A stretch of 64,000 nt of DNA. Source: Diphasiastrum complanatum (lineage: Eukaryota; Streptophyta; Lycopodiopsida; Lycopodiales; Lycopodiaceae). The notes beneath the pieces are model-generated. The model did no database searches and had not been told where the DNA came from. It worked only from the letters and a program-made list of their open reading frames with translations. Shown one piece after another: positions 35,676-46,143 of the stretch (the stretch's first letter is position 1; each line of letters opens with the position of its first letter). Both the position numbers and the translations under genes were made by a program. The stretch spans positions 17,509,041 to 17,573,040 of the forward strand of contig CM055093.1 of NCBI GenBank assembly GCA_029204225.1, read 5' to 3'.

Positions 35676-38600
35676 ATTTATCAACGTCTTTTCCATGCCA
35701 AAAGGTACATGTCAAGTGTGGTGCGAATATAGGAGCGTATAAAACATGTCCATTAACAGTAAAAAAAATGTACTGAGTCTGTCCAATATATGCTGTGGTC
35801 GTCGTCGCTGTGGTCATCGTCGTGGGAGTCGTCTGTGAGTGTGCCTCCTCATAATGTGATTCGTAGCTCTATGTCCAACTGGACTCTGGATAGTACGTCG
35901 TCTTTGGTCTCTGTGCCGGGAAATATCATTGTCCTTGCTTTCATCTAGGTGTGGATCGATCCGTGATCATGATCTGGCATTGGATGACGGAATGACTCGA
36001 TTGAGTTGGTTGACATAAATCCTCCCACAATAGGAACATCACTATGACCATGAGTGCAGCACATCCTGGATACTCACATGATATAATGGATCTGAGTGTA
36101 ACAGTTACATCCCGGAAAAGACAATGATATCTCCCTATGATCTCATAATACACTGGGCATCTGAATGATAAATGCTCCTCGGTCTCCACCTTGGATATGG
36201 AACACATTTGACAAATCTTCTCCTCCTGTGGGATACTCTGAAAGCGTCCAATCTCAATCTCAAGCTGGTGTGATGAAACCCGAAACTGACCCAATACAAA
36301 TCGTAGACCATGTGATATTGTTAGGGATCGAACTCCCTTGGGTCCCAAACCTAACTTGAGACTGAACGATGACTGGGCCTGTTCTTGACCAGTGACTCGT
36401 GAACCTGCATGGTTGCCACATGTCGTAATCTAGGACGTGCGCATGGCTTGGAGTCTCCCACCTTGGAGGTATACAAGGGAAGGAGGTCTCATTTGCCATC
36501 CATTCTATCTACCTAGGAGAAGGTGGATGGAGGGCAGTGTGCACAGCCAGGATGAGTGCTAGCTTGAGGCGGGAGATGGCTGAGAGCCTAGGCAGTGGTA
36601 TGTATGGGACACTGTCTAGGATGGAAGTCGGATCTTGCTTGTTATCGGTCATAGGCCAGGGCACGGAGGGTGGACCTGGATTGGGTCCTATGGCGGGGTG
36701 GAACGTGAATCGTTCGGTCTCGTGGTTAACTGGCACCTGGAGGTATGCGGTATGAGAGAGTCTAACATATGGTATCAGAGCCACTGTATGCCGAAAGCAG
36801 GTGTGTTGATCCGAAAGGGTTATTTTGTAAGTTCTGATTTTTTTTGGAAATGTGTTAGTAAACGCGGGTAATGTGTTTCTTTCATATTTTGGCTTCTTTT
36901 CTAACATCTGTTTTTTATACTTTCTGAGTTAAGAAAAAAACGGATTTGGCTCCTCTCCGCGCTGCCACGTGGCACTGTCCTGCAGCGGACAGGTGGCAGC
37001 AGACAGCAGACAGAGGTTCTGTGCGATTTGGCAGTTGCGGACAGCGATTCCGCGAAATTCTACGGCGGAAATCGGGTCCCACAAATCAGCAATGGCCTAC
37101 TGCTGTCTGCGGAGGCCCGTGGAGAGGGTCAGCGAAGGGGGGGGAGGGGGGGGTGGGAGGTCTTGAGCGCCAGCTAGGAAAGTAAACCTGGCAGGTGGCC
37201 CAGGTCACCCATCTGACCTGTGAAGGCATAGGTGGCAAAGTGTTTCCATTTGGCAGATTGTGATCAAGCATGTAAAGGGAGGCATGCCTCTCCTATGTTT
37301 AGTTTCATGAGAAGAGAGAGTGGAGGTGGTGGTACATCTCTCCCTTGGCTGTCTTCTTATCCTTGTGGCAGCCATGGACAATACCATTTGGATAGTAGAG
37401 AAGCCAGCAAGCTTGAGTTTGTATTTGCCTTCCTTGAGTTGATTATGTTCTCTTCCAACTCTTATCTCCTTTCTTAATTCACCTTTTTTGCTCTCCGAAG
37501 CGTTATTGCTTACAATTAATAATCTACAACAATAGATTGTTGATTTGCAATCCAAACACTCTCGGGATCAGCAAGATTTGAAGGAATTGGCAACTATTGC
37601 ATCAACCTTTGTTCACCCCAGAGATTTTCGCTGGGGAAAAGAAGGATAGAACCCCTGAAGCGGTCTTGCCGTGGATTGATCGGTGGAACTCGCACTTCTC
37701 CATGCATGATTCATCCGATGACAACAAGATCAACTTAGCCGTCATGTACTTGCAAGGTAAATCGTTTACATGGTGGCAAGATTTAAGGGGTAAGCTTGAA
37801 GCACCTAAAAATTGGGAAGATTTTTGTAAGGCCTTTAAGGTGGCCTTCCTTCCCATCTTAGATGACTTTGAATTTTATCGTCAGTATGCAACGACCCATC
37901 TTAGATGACTTTGAATTTTATCGTTAGTATGCAACGATACATATGGGGAACTGGCCCCTAGATTAATATTTACAAGAGTTTCAAGAGGTTTATTCTTGTT
38001 TTGCAACTAGAATAGACCCTCTTTTGGTAAAATTGCATTTTATTATTGGGTTGCCAAGAGACTACCAGCTAGAGGAGAGGTTAGGAGGAACTAGCCTCTT
38101 ACCCTCGAGGATGCGGTTCGCTTTACCAGGATTTACGATGATACTCGTATAGTGGCCAAGCCCGAGTCTGGTGTCTTACTCGATGTAAAGGGTAAGAAGC
38201 CTTTCTTTCCAAAGAAAGGGAAGGATAAGGCAAAGGAAGGTCTTTTGGTTCTGGTAAATCAAAGAAAAGATCTACTATGGATTAGGAAACCTTTATGAAA
38301 GCTAGAAGCGACAATCTATGCTTTAATTGCATGGAACCTGGTCATGTTGTGAAGGAATGTCCAAAGATAAGGAAGGCTAAAGGGGCATCTTTTAAGACGC
38401 CAGATAACTCTAGCATATCTTGTGTTGATCTTTCCTTTGCTGGTAATTTGGTGTGTGAGCATTCTTGCTTTAATACGGCTGTTTTTGGTCCTCACGACCT
38501 CATTCGGATGAAGGGGGTTGTGGGTGGGCAAGCCGTAACAATTTTAATTGATGATGGTTCCACACATAATTTTATTAACTCTAATTTGTTGCAGAGGCTA

Positions 38601-41167
38601 AAGGTGGAAACAAAGCGAAGTGACCACCGTTATACAGTGAAGCTGGCAACATGAGCGGGTAAGCCAAGTTTGGGACCGGATAGTCCCACATCTGCTAATT
38701 CAAATACAAGCCTATAATGATAAATTAGACTTTCATATTATGACTCTAGATAAGGTAGATGTATCTTTGTATCCTTATAGGATGAGTACTACTGAAGCGG
38801 ATGAAGTTTATAGGCAATTGCAAAATTAGCTTAAGATGGGCCATGATAGGCCTAGTAAGTCCCCTTGGGGGTCACCAGTTATCTTAGTTGATAAAAAAGA
38901 CGGAGATACTCGTCTTTGTGTGGACTTTAGAAAATGAAATAAATTAACGATTAAAAACCGTTATCCTTTACCACGAATGAATGAACTGGTTGATCGATTA
39001 CATAGTGCAAAGCACTTCACCAAAATCGATTTGAGATCAAGGTATCATCAAATTCGTATAAAGACTGAGGATGTTGAAAAGACCAGGTTTAGAACTAGGT
39101 ATGGCCATTATGAGTTTCTGGTTTTACCATTTGGCTTGACCAATGCTCCAGCAACTTTCCAGCAGATCAATGTTTCATCGAAATGCGTTTCTTAAGTTTG
39201 AAACTTTTGTTAAAAATTGGAAATTTTTTTGATTGAGGAAAGCGACCATACATAGTTTCTCCTCTTGAAATTGCATTCTCTAGAGCATTCTCATGAAATT
39301 GGATGTATCTTCTTGGTACTAGTCTTTCTATGACATGTCTAAACCCCAAAAAGCCCATAAAAACACATTTTCAAAGCAAAAAAACAACCCTAAAAAAATT
39401 TCTAGTTTCAAACCTGAACCTCCTGTTTCATACACGTTTCAAACCCACGTACGAAACGGACCCATGAAACATTGCAACAAATGATGAACGATCTTCTTCG
39501 TCCATATCTGGGAGAGTTTGTCATAGTTTACTTAGATGATATTCTCATCTATAGTAAGACTTTGGAGGAGCATGAGGAACATCTCAGGACTGTCTTAAAG
39601 TTACTTAGACAAGAGAAGCTTTTTGCCAAAGAATCCAAATGTGTCTTCTTCCAGAAGAGATTGCTTTATCTCGGTCACCTGATTTCGGACCATGGGTTGG
39701 AAATTGACCCAAACAAAGTCCGACAAGTTCGTGAATGGCCAACTCGTAAAACCATCCGGTAGGTTAAGTCCTTTTTGGGCTTTATGGGGTTTTTTCATAG
39801 ATTTATCATGGGTTATGCAATAATTGCATTGCCGCTACACCTAGCGGATAAAGGAGTCTGGGTAACTACAGGATATAGGACTAAGTTTGCCACTCAAAAT
39901 TTTGATGTTCTCATGGGCTATGCAAGGACCATACTTGATTTGTTTTCTAAATTCCACCCGAGAGTACGATCTATTAGAATTCCTTACTCATATTTGGGGC
40001 GATGTTTACAAGTTGTCCTTACTTAAAATATTAGATTTAAAACTTAGATTTAGTGTGATCAATATAGGTCAATCCATATAGCAAGACATGTAGGATGACA
40101 TGGATCTAGTGGTACAACTTCCAACTAGACCAAAGCAATTTCATATAGGCCGAGTGTACCACCAGATGTTCTTACAACTTGGATATCACTACTCACAATC
40201 CATAACTTGATGGATGTAGATCTCGTTGGTACAAGGGTACAATGCACTTTCAAGTAAGTAGAAATGACTCAATGATGGGGATATAAGGATGTATAGCTGT
40301 TGCAAATATAAGATCAAGTTGGTATTATTAGGTGTGGGACCCAAGTCAAACTATTAGTATCTATAGATGGTACAAAAGGTACATGTACATCAGTCAAACT
40401 TTGGTACAATCATCAAAGAAGTCCTTGACAAATGGTACAATTCACTTTGACTTATCAGATCTCAATATTTAGCACATGCATAAGTGAATGGAAAGTACGA
40501 TATTAATTTTTAGACAATTAGTTGCAAGATTTGGAGGTGATTATACAATCCTAGTCAGTAAGATTTTTGTACAATACCATCGGATGCGAGTTCAATAATG
40601 TGGTTGTACTTGAAACAACTGGATAGGGTGATGACTTATATTTGAGAAGATCCAGTTTGATGAGATGGCAGATTCTAAGTTTTGTATTTTAACAATTAAC
40701 TGTTTAAACTTTATCCGATCCTTGTTTAATGTTACCTGACACCTGTGACCTATGTTATGTATACCTTCAGGGTTTGAACTTCAAAATAGTAAACTTGAAA
40801 GTGATGTCAAATCATAGATGAATCATGAAACAAATAACAGTGAATTTATAGATCTTCATTAAACATGAATCAAAATATAAATAGAAGTTACTGTCCGTAC
40901 AGAAACAGTACCCTGCTGTATTTCACACAATCTCTTTTATGATGGAGCAGCATATTATGTTACATTATGTGAAGCCTCCATAGCATGCTTTAATGAAACA
41001 AGAAGCCTACTTAAAGTTGGAAAAAGTGTTGTGAAAATTTTCTCAGCATTTTAGTTATTTATTTGAGAAACCTTTTTTTTGTAAAAATCTGATACTACTT
41101 GGTTTGATTTCTTTCAGAAGAAGAAGAGAAACGACGGCAGGCACTTATTGAAGATGGAGAAGAATAG
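27654..41167 (+). CDS. CCDC12: CCDC12/Cwf18-family pre-mRNA splicing factor, 4 exons, 157 aa
   Basis: Small spliceosome-associated protein (human CCDC12, fission yeast Cwf18). Exons: 27654-27829, 34856-34988, 35293-35407, 41118-41167. All junctions are GT-AG, phases agree, and the CDS is 474 nt with stop TAG. The N-terminus is charged with [10 protein letters not shown] (residues 13-22). The conserved core [11 protein letters not shown] is at 65-75, and the family signature [18 protein letters not shown] at 115-132 is followed by TQRAIIELM and an acidic tail ending EDGEE. Length is close to other family members (human 166 aa). The ATG was chosen as the first in frame after the leader; an upstream in-frame TTG codon adds nothing. 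Intron 1 is about 7.0 kb and intron 3 about 5.7 kb. Both are full of transposon relics, while the coding exons are clean. Family assignment is strong. Function is inferred from the family. Confidence 0.93.
27830..30679. other. CCDC12 intron 1, first part
   Basis: No coding element recognised. It contains a C10 run near 28506 and, at 29430-29570, several TTTCCCA/TGGGAAA words in both orientations that suggest an old foldback element. Confidence 0.5.
30680..32310 (+). pseudogene. hAT-superfamily transposase relic (DUF659 to C-terminal domain) in CCDC12 intron 1
   Basis: Plus-strand frames give, in the right order, the DUF659 block [40 protein letters not shown] and GGLPWFS (30900-31060); then [20 protein letters not shown] with MDEIGEPL (31325-31415); [12 protein letters not shown] (31600); [20 protein letters not shown] with [14 protein letters not shown] (31890-31985); and a C-terminal [12 protein letters not shown] (32195). 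Stops and frameshifts are common. It is a different subfamily from the hAT relic at the left edge of the window. Confidence 0.85.
32320..33979. other. CCDC12 intron 1, middle part
   Basis: No recognised gene. 33480-33980 is GC-richer and contains two related segments (ATGGACAGCCCTCGATCAGG near 33790 and ATGGAGAGCACTCGATAAGG near 33905), possibly remains of a repeat. Confidence 0.4.
33980..34021. repeat. (GA)21 microsatellite in CCDC12 intron 1
   Basis: 42 bp of uninterrupted GA. Confidence 0.98.
34420..34483. repeat. Small direct and inverted repeat cluster in CCDC12 intron 1
   Basis: AGCGATTC and GAATCGCT form inverted ends around 34421-34460, while CCGAGAATTGAGAT and CCGAGAATCGAGAT repeat directly 31 bp apart. 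Confidence 0.5.
35619..35672. repeat. (GA)27 microsatellite in CCDC12 intron 3
   Basis: 54 bp of uninterrupted GA, 211 bp after the donor of exon 3. Confidence 0.98.
35941..36318 (-). pseudogene. LINE-type retrotransposon tail (zinc-binding C-terminal region) in CCDC12 intron 3
   Basis: The minus frame reads [54 protein letters not shown] and RYHCLFRDV. This is the C-x2-C...H-x4/5-C pattern of the zinc-binding domain after LINE RT in plants. No RT core is present. The piece is cut upstream by the LTR of a gypsy element at 36319. Confidence 0.85.
36319..36767 (+). repeat. 5' LTR of gypsy F (449 bp)
   Basis: Starts TGTTAGGGATCGAACTCCC and ends GAGAGTCTAACA, so the termini TGTTAG...CTAACA are perfect 6-bp inverted repeats. 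The primer binding site TGGTATCAGAGCC starts 2 bp later. Confidence 0.88.
36770..36782 (+). other. Primer binding site of gypsy F
   Basis: TGGTATCAGAGCC, complementary to plant initiator tRNA-Met. Confidence 0.9.
37597..38290 (+). pseudogene. Gypsy F gag
   Basis: The open part (to 37908) has [39 protein letters not shown] and [12 protein letters not shown], typical of gypsy gag. It stops at TAG near 37908, where a short stretch (about 37,857-37,930, ATCTTAGATGACTTTGAATT twice) is duplicated. Remains continue to 38290 in other frames. Confidence 0.88.
38295..38654 (+). pseudogene. Gypsy F zinc knuckle and aspartic protease
   Basis: [15 protein letters not shown] is a classic C-x2-C-x4-H-x4-C knuckle. 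[20 protein letters not shown] is the protease active-site region, with DDG where DSG is usual. It ends at a TGA after YTVKLAT, inside the protease. Confidence 0.88.
38790..39880 (+). pseudogene. Gypsy F reverse transcriptase, split by an insertion
   Basis: Before the insert: [74 protein letters not shown]. After the insert (39474 on): [55 protein letters not shown]. The YLDD box is of chromovirus type. Stops at 38829 and 38936 and at 39760 show it is dead. After about 39880 no pol sequence is recognised. Confidence 0.92.
39166..39473. mobile_element. MITE-like insertion inside gypsy F RT
   Basis: About 305 bp without coding capacity, ending in AATGTTTCAT (39169-39178) and its complement ATGAAACATT (39464-39473). 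The similarity continues inward imperfectly (both ends reach a GTTTCxxxxxGTTTGAAAC-like block). The flanks TTCCAGCAG and TTGCAACAA may be diverged 9-bp target duplications, which would suggest a Mutator-type element. RT continues on both sides. Confidence 0.75.
39881..41117. other. CCDC12 intron 3, last part
   Basis: AT-rich, no recognised gene. A pyrimidine-rich tract (TTTGATTTCTTTCAG) leads into exon 4. Confidence 0.5.
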
Positions 41168-43193
41168 TTTTGACATTTTTGGGACCAGAGAGTTGTGGTT
41201 CTTAGAATCAATATCAACAAGTAATGACTACAGCTTATTGCAAAGCTGTCTTCTATGTGCCAACTACCTCACATATCAGTTGTATTCTCAAGTTTGGGCT
41301 GTTTCTAGTTTCTATTCTGATTAACAAACTATTGACTGAACTCTTAGTGATGCCAAAAAGCTACAACTTTATTATCTTTAATATTTAAGGTCCTTGACAA
41401 TGACAACCCACTTAGTTTTGAGGGGAAGAGAAGAATCGCATAGGCAAATATCCCATAGGTGGAGGAATCCCCAACTGGGTAAGGCACTCACCTAAGTTTA
41501 TAGCCTGTCCAGAAGGTTGTTTGGCACGTGTAAAATCTATCAGCTGTCAAATATATAGTTGTTTTTGTATGAGACGTTGTTGTCTGAAATGTCCAATTGT
41601 GGAAGGCTAACATTTTGCACATGTGCCAATAAGAGCGGGAGAGTTGATTTTGGAAACTCAACATTATGGTCTGACTTGAGGACATTAATTCCAAATTATG
41701 GATGATTGCATAATGGACTGCATGTGGGTTGGCCATGAATGTGCCACCCATTCTGTATGTACGGAACATATTAAAAAAAAAAATCGCTTTCCCAAATTTT
41801 GTTTTTTATATCGCATTTTTCATAGTAGGCAATTCCTGTTTCTTTCACAGAATTCTAACTGAATTTTTTTTTATCGGATGGACTTGAAGCATTTCACGCT
41901 TACAAAATTTTCTTGACTACTTGCACAAGTTTCAGACATCTGAATGAACAACTCGGGTCAAAGAATGCTGATGCAAGACAGAGTTTGGGGAAATCCAATG
42001 GTGCTGCAAATGTTTCCACAAAGCATTCTTACATTGTCTCCAGATAAATGGAAGAGAATTTTTTTCAAGGTCCTGCATGCTGATTGGTTAGAAACCCATT
42101 CTGACAAAAATGGGTCACAACGTACCATACATTTTGGAACGTACTGGTCTAGAACGTGTTAAATTTGTTTTCAAGAAAAACCTAACAAATGCCCTTAAAA
42201 ATGGTATGTAGTACGTGTTTTTGGAACCGGCAATATGCTTATTGTATCAAATTATGACAATTCGCTTGACATTTCTAAGACATAATCAGCTTCCATTTCT
42301 ATTGCAAGTAGACTCCTTATTAAATGGCATTCACACAATGAGTCCAATGCATGTGAAGAGATGGATGTTTATTTGCTCTTCAATTGTTGCATGTTCAGTA
42401 GATTCTAATAGTTTACACCAGATTGCTAATTTTGATAATTTGTGTAGTTCAAGTGGAGCTGTTTCTACAAGAACCATATAAAAAATGATCGAATTTTTTC
42501 TCATAGCTAATGCCACAATTTTGTAACCAGCAATATGAGAAATTTTTTGAAACATCAATGTCATAATGACACCAAAGGACAAACTTGCATGTCTATCAAT
42601 GAAAAAGTTAAGGAGATGTCTTATAGAACTTTAAACAATCCATGCAATTATGTCATTATTGCATTTTGAAAATGCTTAAAATATTGTCAAACCATAATTT
42701 GATTTGGATGGGGGGAACTATGAGTATTTTCAAGCTCAACGACCAGCCTTTGATGTTCCATTGGTCAAGGGGCTAACTTTGTATTTGTCTTGTTGGAAAC
42801 AAGTAGTATGAAGAAAAGAAATGCTTGACGTATTTCAAGCTTGAAGCACTAATTTGGTTTGATGTGGTTTCTATTACAAGTTGCTTTCAAATTCTTGTAA
42901 CAGCCACACATCATTATTTATTGTCATTATGAATATGCAATGGATACTAGTCAATATTATTAATTTTTTAGGAGGAACAATGTGTGTTAAATCTTTAGAC
43001 TATTTTGAAAATTTCTTCTCAAAAATATCGTAAATTACATTTTGAACTTGATGTGTCAAACCATATCAATGAAGAATTGGCCAATTGCTAATTGTCCTTG
43101 TTTTCCATGAAAAATTACATACTTGATTTGAGTTGCTTTGCTCCTAAGTGCTAGCCTTCATCATGCCCTTAATTTTGGAGAAGCCATGAAGCC
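41168..43193. other. CCDC12 3' UTR and intergenic stretch
   Basis: The first ~250 bp are the likely 3' UTR. No AATAAA is seen directly after the stop, and the poly(A) site cannot be placed. The rest shows no coding family. Confidence 0.45.
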
Positions 43194-43377
43194 TCAGACT
43201 AGGAGCTTTGGAATTTTGACTTCCCATGTTTCCAACTTTGCTTTTGAACCTAGGTATACTTTATATCTATGATTGTTCGCTTCAATTTCTAGGGCGAGTT
43301 TATGCACAAGATGAGAATTAATGAAATTATGAGTTGAACCAATGTCCACCAAAATACTGACTTCCGTATGCACATGG
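43194..43377 (-). pseudogene. Gypsy aspartic protease fragment
   Basis: The minus frame reads [20 protein letters not shown] and HLVHKLALEIEANNHRYKVY. It is related to, but distinct from, the protease of gypsy F (THNFINS shared). It is cut by the copia C LTR at 43378, and nothing of the element is seen on the other side. Confidence 0.8.
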
Positions 43378-44272
43378 TGTCGTAAAATCGCGTGTGGGCG
43401 TGAGCGGCAGCAGAAGATCGAGTATTGAGTGTGGCGTGTAGGAACGGAAACGCAACAGTTAGCAGTAGAATTATTCAAGTAGAAGAATCCATACAGAATG
43501 CGCAAATGAACGACGTAGTAGTGAGACAAAAATTGCACTCTGATAAATATCAACAGTGAGTACAATAGCTTGAAGTAATAACTTCAGCTTGTTGAGCGTG
43601 ATAACGCTGGTTACAGATAAAAACTTTGATTGAAAGAGAAAATTCAAATAACTCAATTTTAAAATTAACACTTACATAACTTGAATCAACTAATATATAG
43701 ATTTACAAGTGTTGAGGAACAAAACATCTTACAAGCCTTTAATGCTATTTACGCCAATCTTTGCATATGTACAAAGTTGGTAATTGCCAACTGCCTTTGA
43801 GATATTTGATTGTCCAGCTGTTTTAGGGTTGCTGATAAGTTGGCGATGTCGGTCAACCAATGTAGCAAAACGCGAAAAAGCCGAAAAAGCCGAAGGTGCC
43901 CTTAGACTAAAGGTATGCAACTCCTGAAGATGCCCTTACACTAAAGGTATGTAAATCCCTAAGGCGCCCTTAGATTCAAGACAGTGAAAAAGACGAAAAA
44001 GCCAAAAAAAAGTGCCTTACACTGAAGGTAGTGAAGAAGGCGAAGGTGCCTTAGATTTAAAGGTAGCGAAAAAGATGAAAGTGCCTTTAAAAATGATTTC
44101 TAAGGCATTTTGGCCACTTGGCCAGTGTGCCGCATTTTTTGCTAAGGAGCGAAAAGGGCGAAGGTGCCTAAAAATTGTTTTAAGGTAAAAGAAGAAAAAT
44201 GTGAAGGTGCAAATTTTCAAGATGCTCATTACTTGAATTATTTGTTTAAGACTGAGCATAAAAAATCTAACA
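43378..44272 (-). repeat. 3' LTR of copia C (895 bp)
   Basis: Minus strand starts TGTTAGATTTTTTATGCTC and ends CGATTTTACGACA. It contains a degenerate version of the 34-bp minisatellite seen in the B LTR (43870-44090). Flanking pentamer CATGG at 43373-43377. Confidence 0.88.
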
Positions 44273-44299
44273 CTCCCCCTTAATGTGGATTCTGAAAAA

Positions 44300-45648
44300 C
44301 TTTGAACTTCAGATTTAACTTATCATTAAATCTGAAATGTTGCTCCTTTGATAGAGCCTTTGTGAAGTAATTTGTTGCCATGTAATTTGTTCTGCAGAAG
44401 ATCAATTCTACTTCCTTACTATGCACTTTCTCTCTAAGGTAATGATACCTGATTTCAATATGTTTGCTTTGAGAGTGAATCTCAGATTGAGAGATAGCGC
44501 TATTGTGCTTTGATTGTCACAATAGATTGTTGTAGAAAGTGTTTGTGTAAGATTGAGGTCTGCAAGCAGTTGCCTGAGCCAGATCGCCTCTTTGGTTGCA
44601 TTTGTGGCGGCTATGTATTCGGATTCCGTTGATGATAATGCAACTGAGGTCTACTTCCAGTTGTTGCATGAGATTGGGCCTCGGTTGTATAAAAATACAA
44701 ATTCAGAAGTTGATTTTCTGGTGTCGACATCTCTTGCCCAATCCGCATCTGTGTAGGCTTCAATGATGTTGGCAGTTTGGCTGCCTCCGTAGCAGATGCT
44801 GAGAGTTGTCGTTGCTTGGATGTACTTATGACCTTTGTTAGCGCTTTCCAATGAGCTATGTTTGGATTTGATAGGAATGGCTGAGTGTACTAACTGAATA
44901 TGCAGGTCTGGTCGTGTGTAGATCATTACGTACATTAGTGAGCCGATGATGGATTGAAATGGGTAGCGCTTCATCTCCTCTTTTTCTGCCTCAGTTTGAG
45001 GAGACTATTCCTTTGATAGCTTTAGTCCAGGGTCGATTGAAAAGAGACTGGGTTTGCAGTTGGCCATTCCATACTTTTCCAGCACGTCGTTGAGATATCG
45101 TTGTTGACTGACAAAGATCAGTCTGCTAGGTCGATCTCGTTGAATTTGGATTCCGAGACAATAGTGGGACCCATGTCAGTCATCTTGTATTCTTGGGCCA
45201 GCATGCATTCTGTATTCCTCATCAGATTTAGATTATTACTGAATAAGATTGTATCATCTACGTAGAGAGTGATGATGAAGAAGTAATCTGATACAGACTT
45301 GAAATAGACATTCGAGTCTGCTGAGTTTGGAATGTGTTGATCTTCTGGAACCAGGCTCTGAGTTACTGTTTTAGCCCATAGAGCGCCTTGTGGATTTTGC
45401 ATACAAGGTGTTGTTGCTTGCCGTTGAGTTCGTATCCCTCTGGCTGCGTCATGTAGATCTCCTCTTCAATGGTTCCATTGAGGAAAGCGGTCTGGACATC
45501 CATCTGGTGGACTTCAAGGTCTATCGTGGCTGTAAAGGAGAGGATTAGGCGGATCGAAGCATGTTTGACGACTGGGCTGAAGGTTTTTGATTAATCTAGA
45601 TATGGAATCTGGAAAAAAGCCTTTGGCGACTAGCCTGGCCTTGTAACG
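44300..45648 (-). pseudogene. Copia C reverse transcriptase and RNase H
   Basis: NSADSNVYFKSVSDYF, FIITLYVDDTILFSNN (YVDD) and ECMLAQEYKMTDMG at 45118-45402; then KRYPFQSIIGSLMYVMIYT, ARPDL-type block and EAYTDADWARDVDTRKSTS (RNase H Asp) at 44651-44974; then scraps to the polypurine tract. Stops and frameshifts are present. Confidence 0.9.
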
Positions 45649-46143
45649 ATTTAGGGAGGAAGAATGTCATGGCCATATTCAGCTAAGGACATGGAATAGT
45701 CCTAATTTGGTAGACCGGCCCTCCAGTGTTCGAGATTATTGGTCACGCCTAGATTTAATTCCAAGTCAAGGCCTATTAGTGACTAATGACTTTGAGAGGA
45801 CCCATACACTCTAATTTAGACATATGGAGTAGTGCATGTACATGTGACTGATATAGGCAGGAGGTATGCATGTAGAGCTGTAACCTATTTATAGTTGACC
45901 TACATGGGGATTGCATGGACTCATGCACATGATCCTACTCTTTATATATTGAGGTAGAGATTATCCCGTCGACGACTTTGGTCTAGGTTACCTGATGAGC
46001 TCTTCTCCTCTGGCTATTACATGGCATGGCTTGGGAGCTAGATCCTAGAGGGATCTAGGTTTGGTTCGGTGGTTTTGCTCCATAGTCTCTCTTGTGTTTT
46101 CCTATCCTCATCTTGGGGGGTTTTTTTCCTAGTGGTCATTACA
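45649..46143 (+). mobile_element. Gypsy polypurine tract plus 3' LTR fragment
   Basis: TTTAGGGAGGAAGAA followed by TGTCATGGCC is the usual plant gypsy polypurine tract and LTR start. The LTR appears to run 45665-46143, ending CTAGTGGTCATTACA. No pol sequence precedes it, because copia C adjoins it directly. The right boundary is inferred from the TG...CA rule only. Confidence 0.55.

Larger units (their letters stand above)
36319..39880 (+). mobile_element. Ty3/gypsy retrotransposon F in CCDC12 intron 3 (5' LTR to RT/RNase H start)
   Basis: Same strand as the host gene. 5' LTR 36319-36767, primer binding site 36770-36782, GC-rich leader, gag, zinc knuckle plus protease, RT. RT is interrupted by a MITE-like insert. 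No integrase or 3' LTR; the element stops at about 39880. It lies inside, or is fused to, the LINE tail. Confidence 0.9.
43378..45648 (-). mobile_element. Copia retrotransposon C (RT to 3' LTR)
   Basis: Minus-strand member of the A/B family. 3' LTR 43378-44272, polypurine tract AAGGGGGAG (44273-44281), RNase H and RT up to about 45648, where it is cut and replaced by a gypsy polypurine tract plus LTR. All upstream domains are missing. Confidence 0.92.

Noticed and set aside
36509-37166. Several ORFs on both strands in 36.5-37.2 kb
   Set aside because: They lie in the gypsy F LTR and GC-rich leader; no conserved domain.
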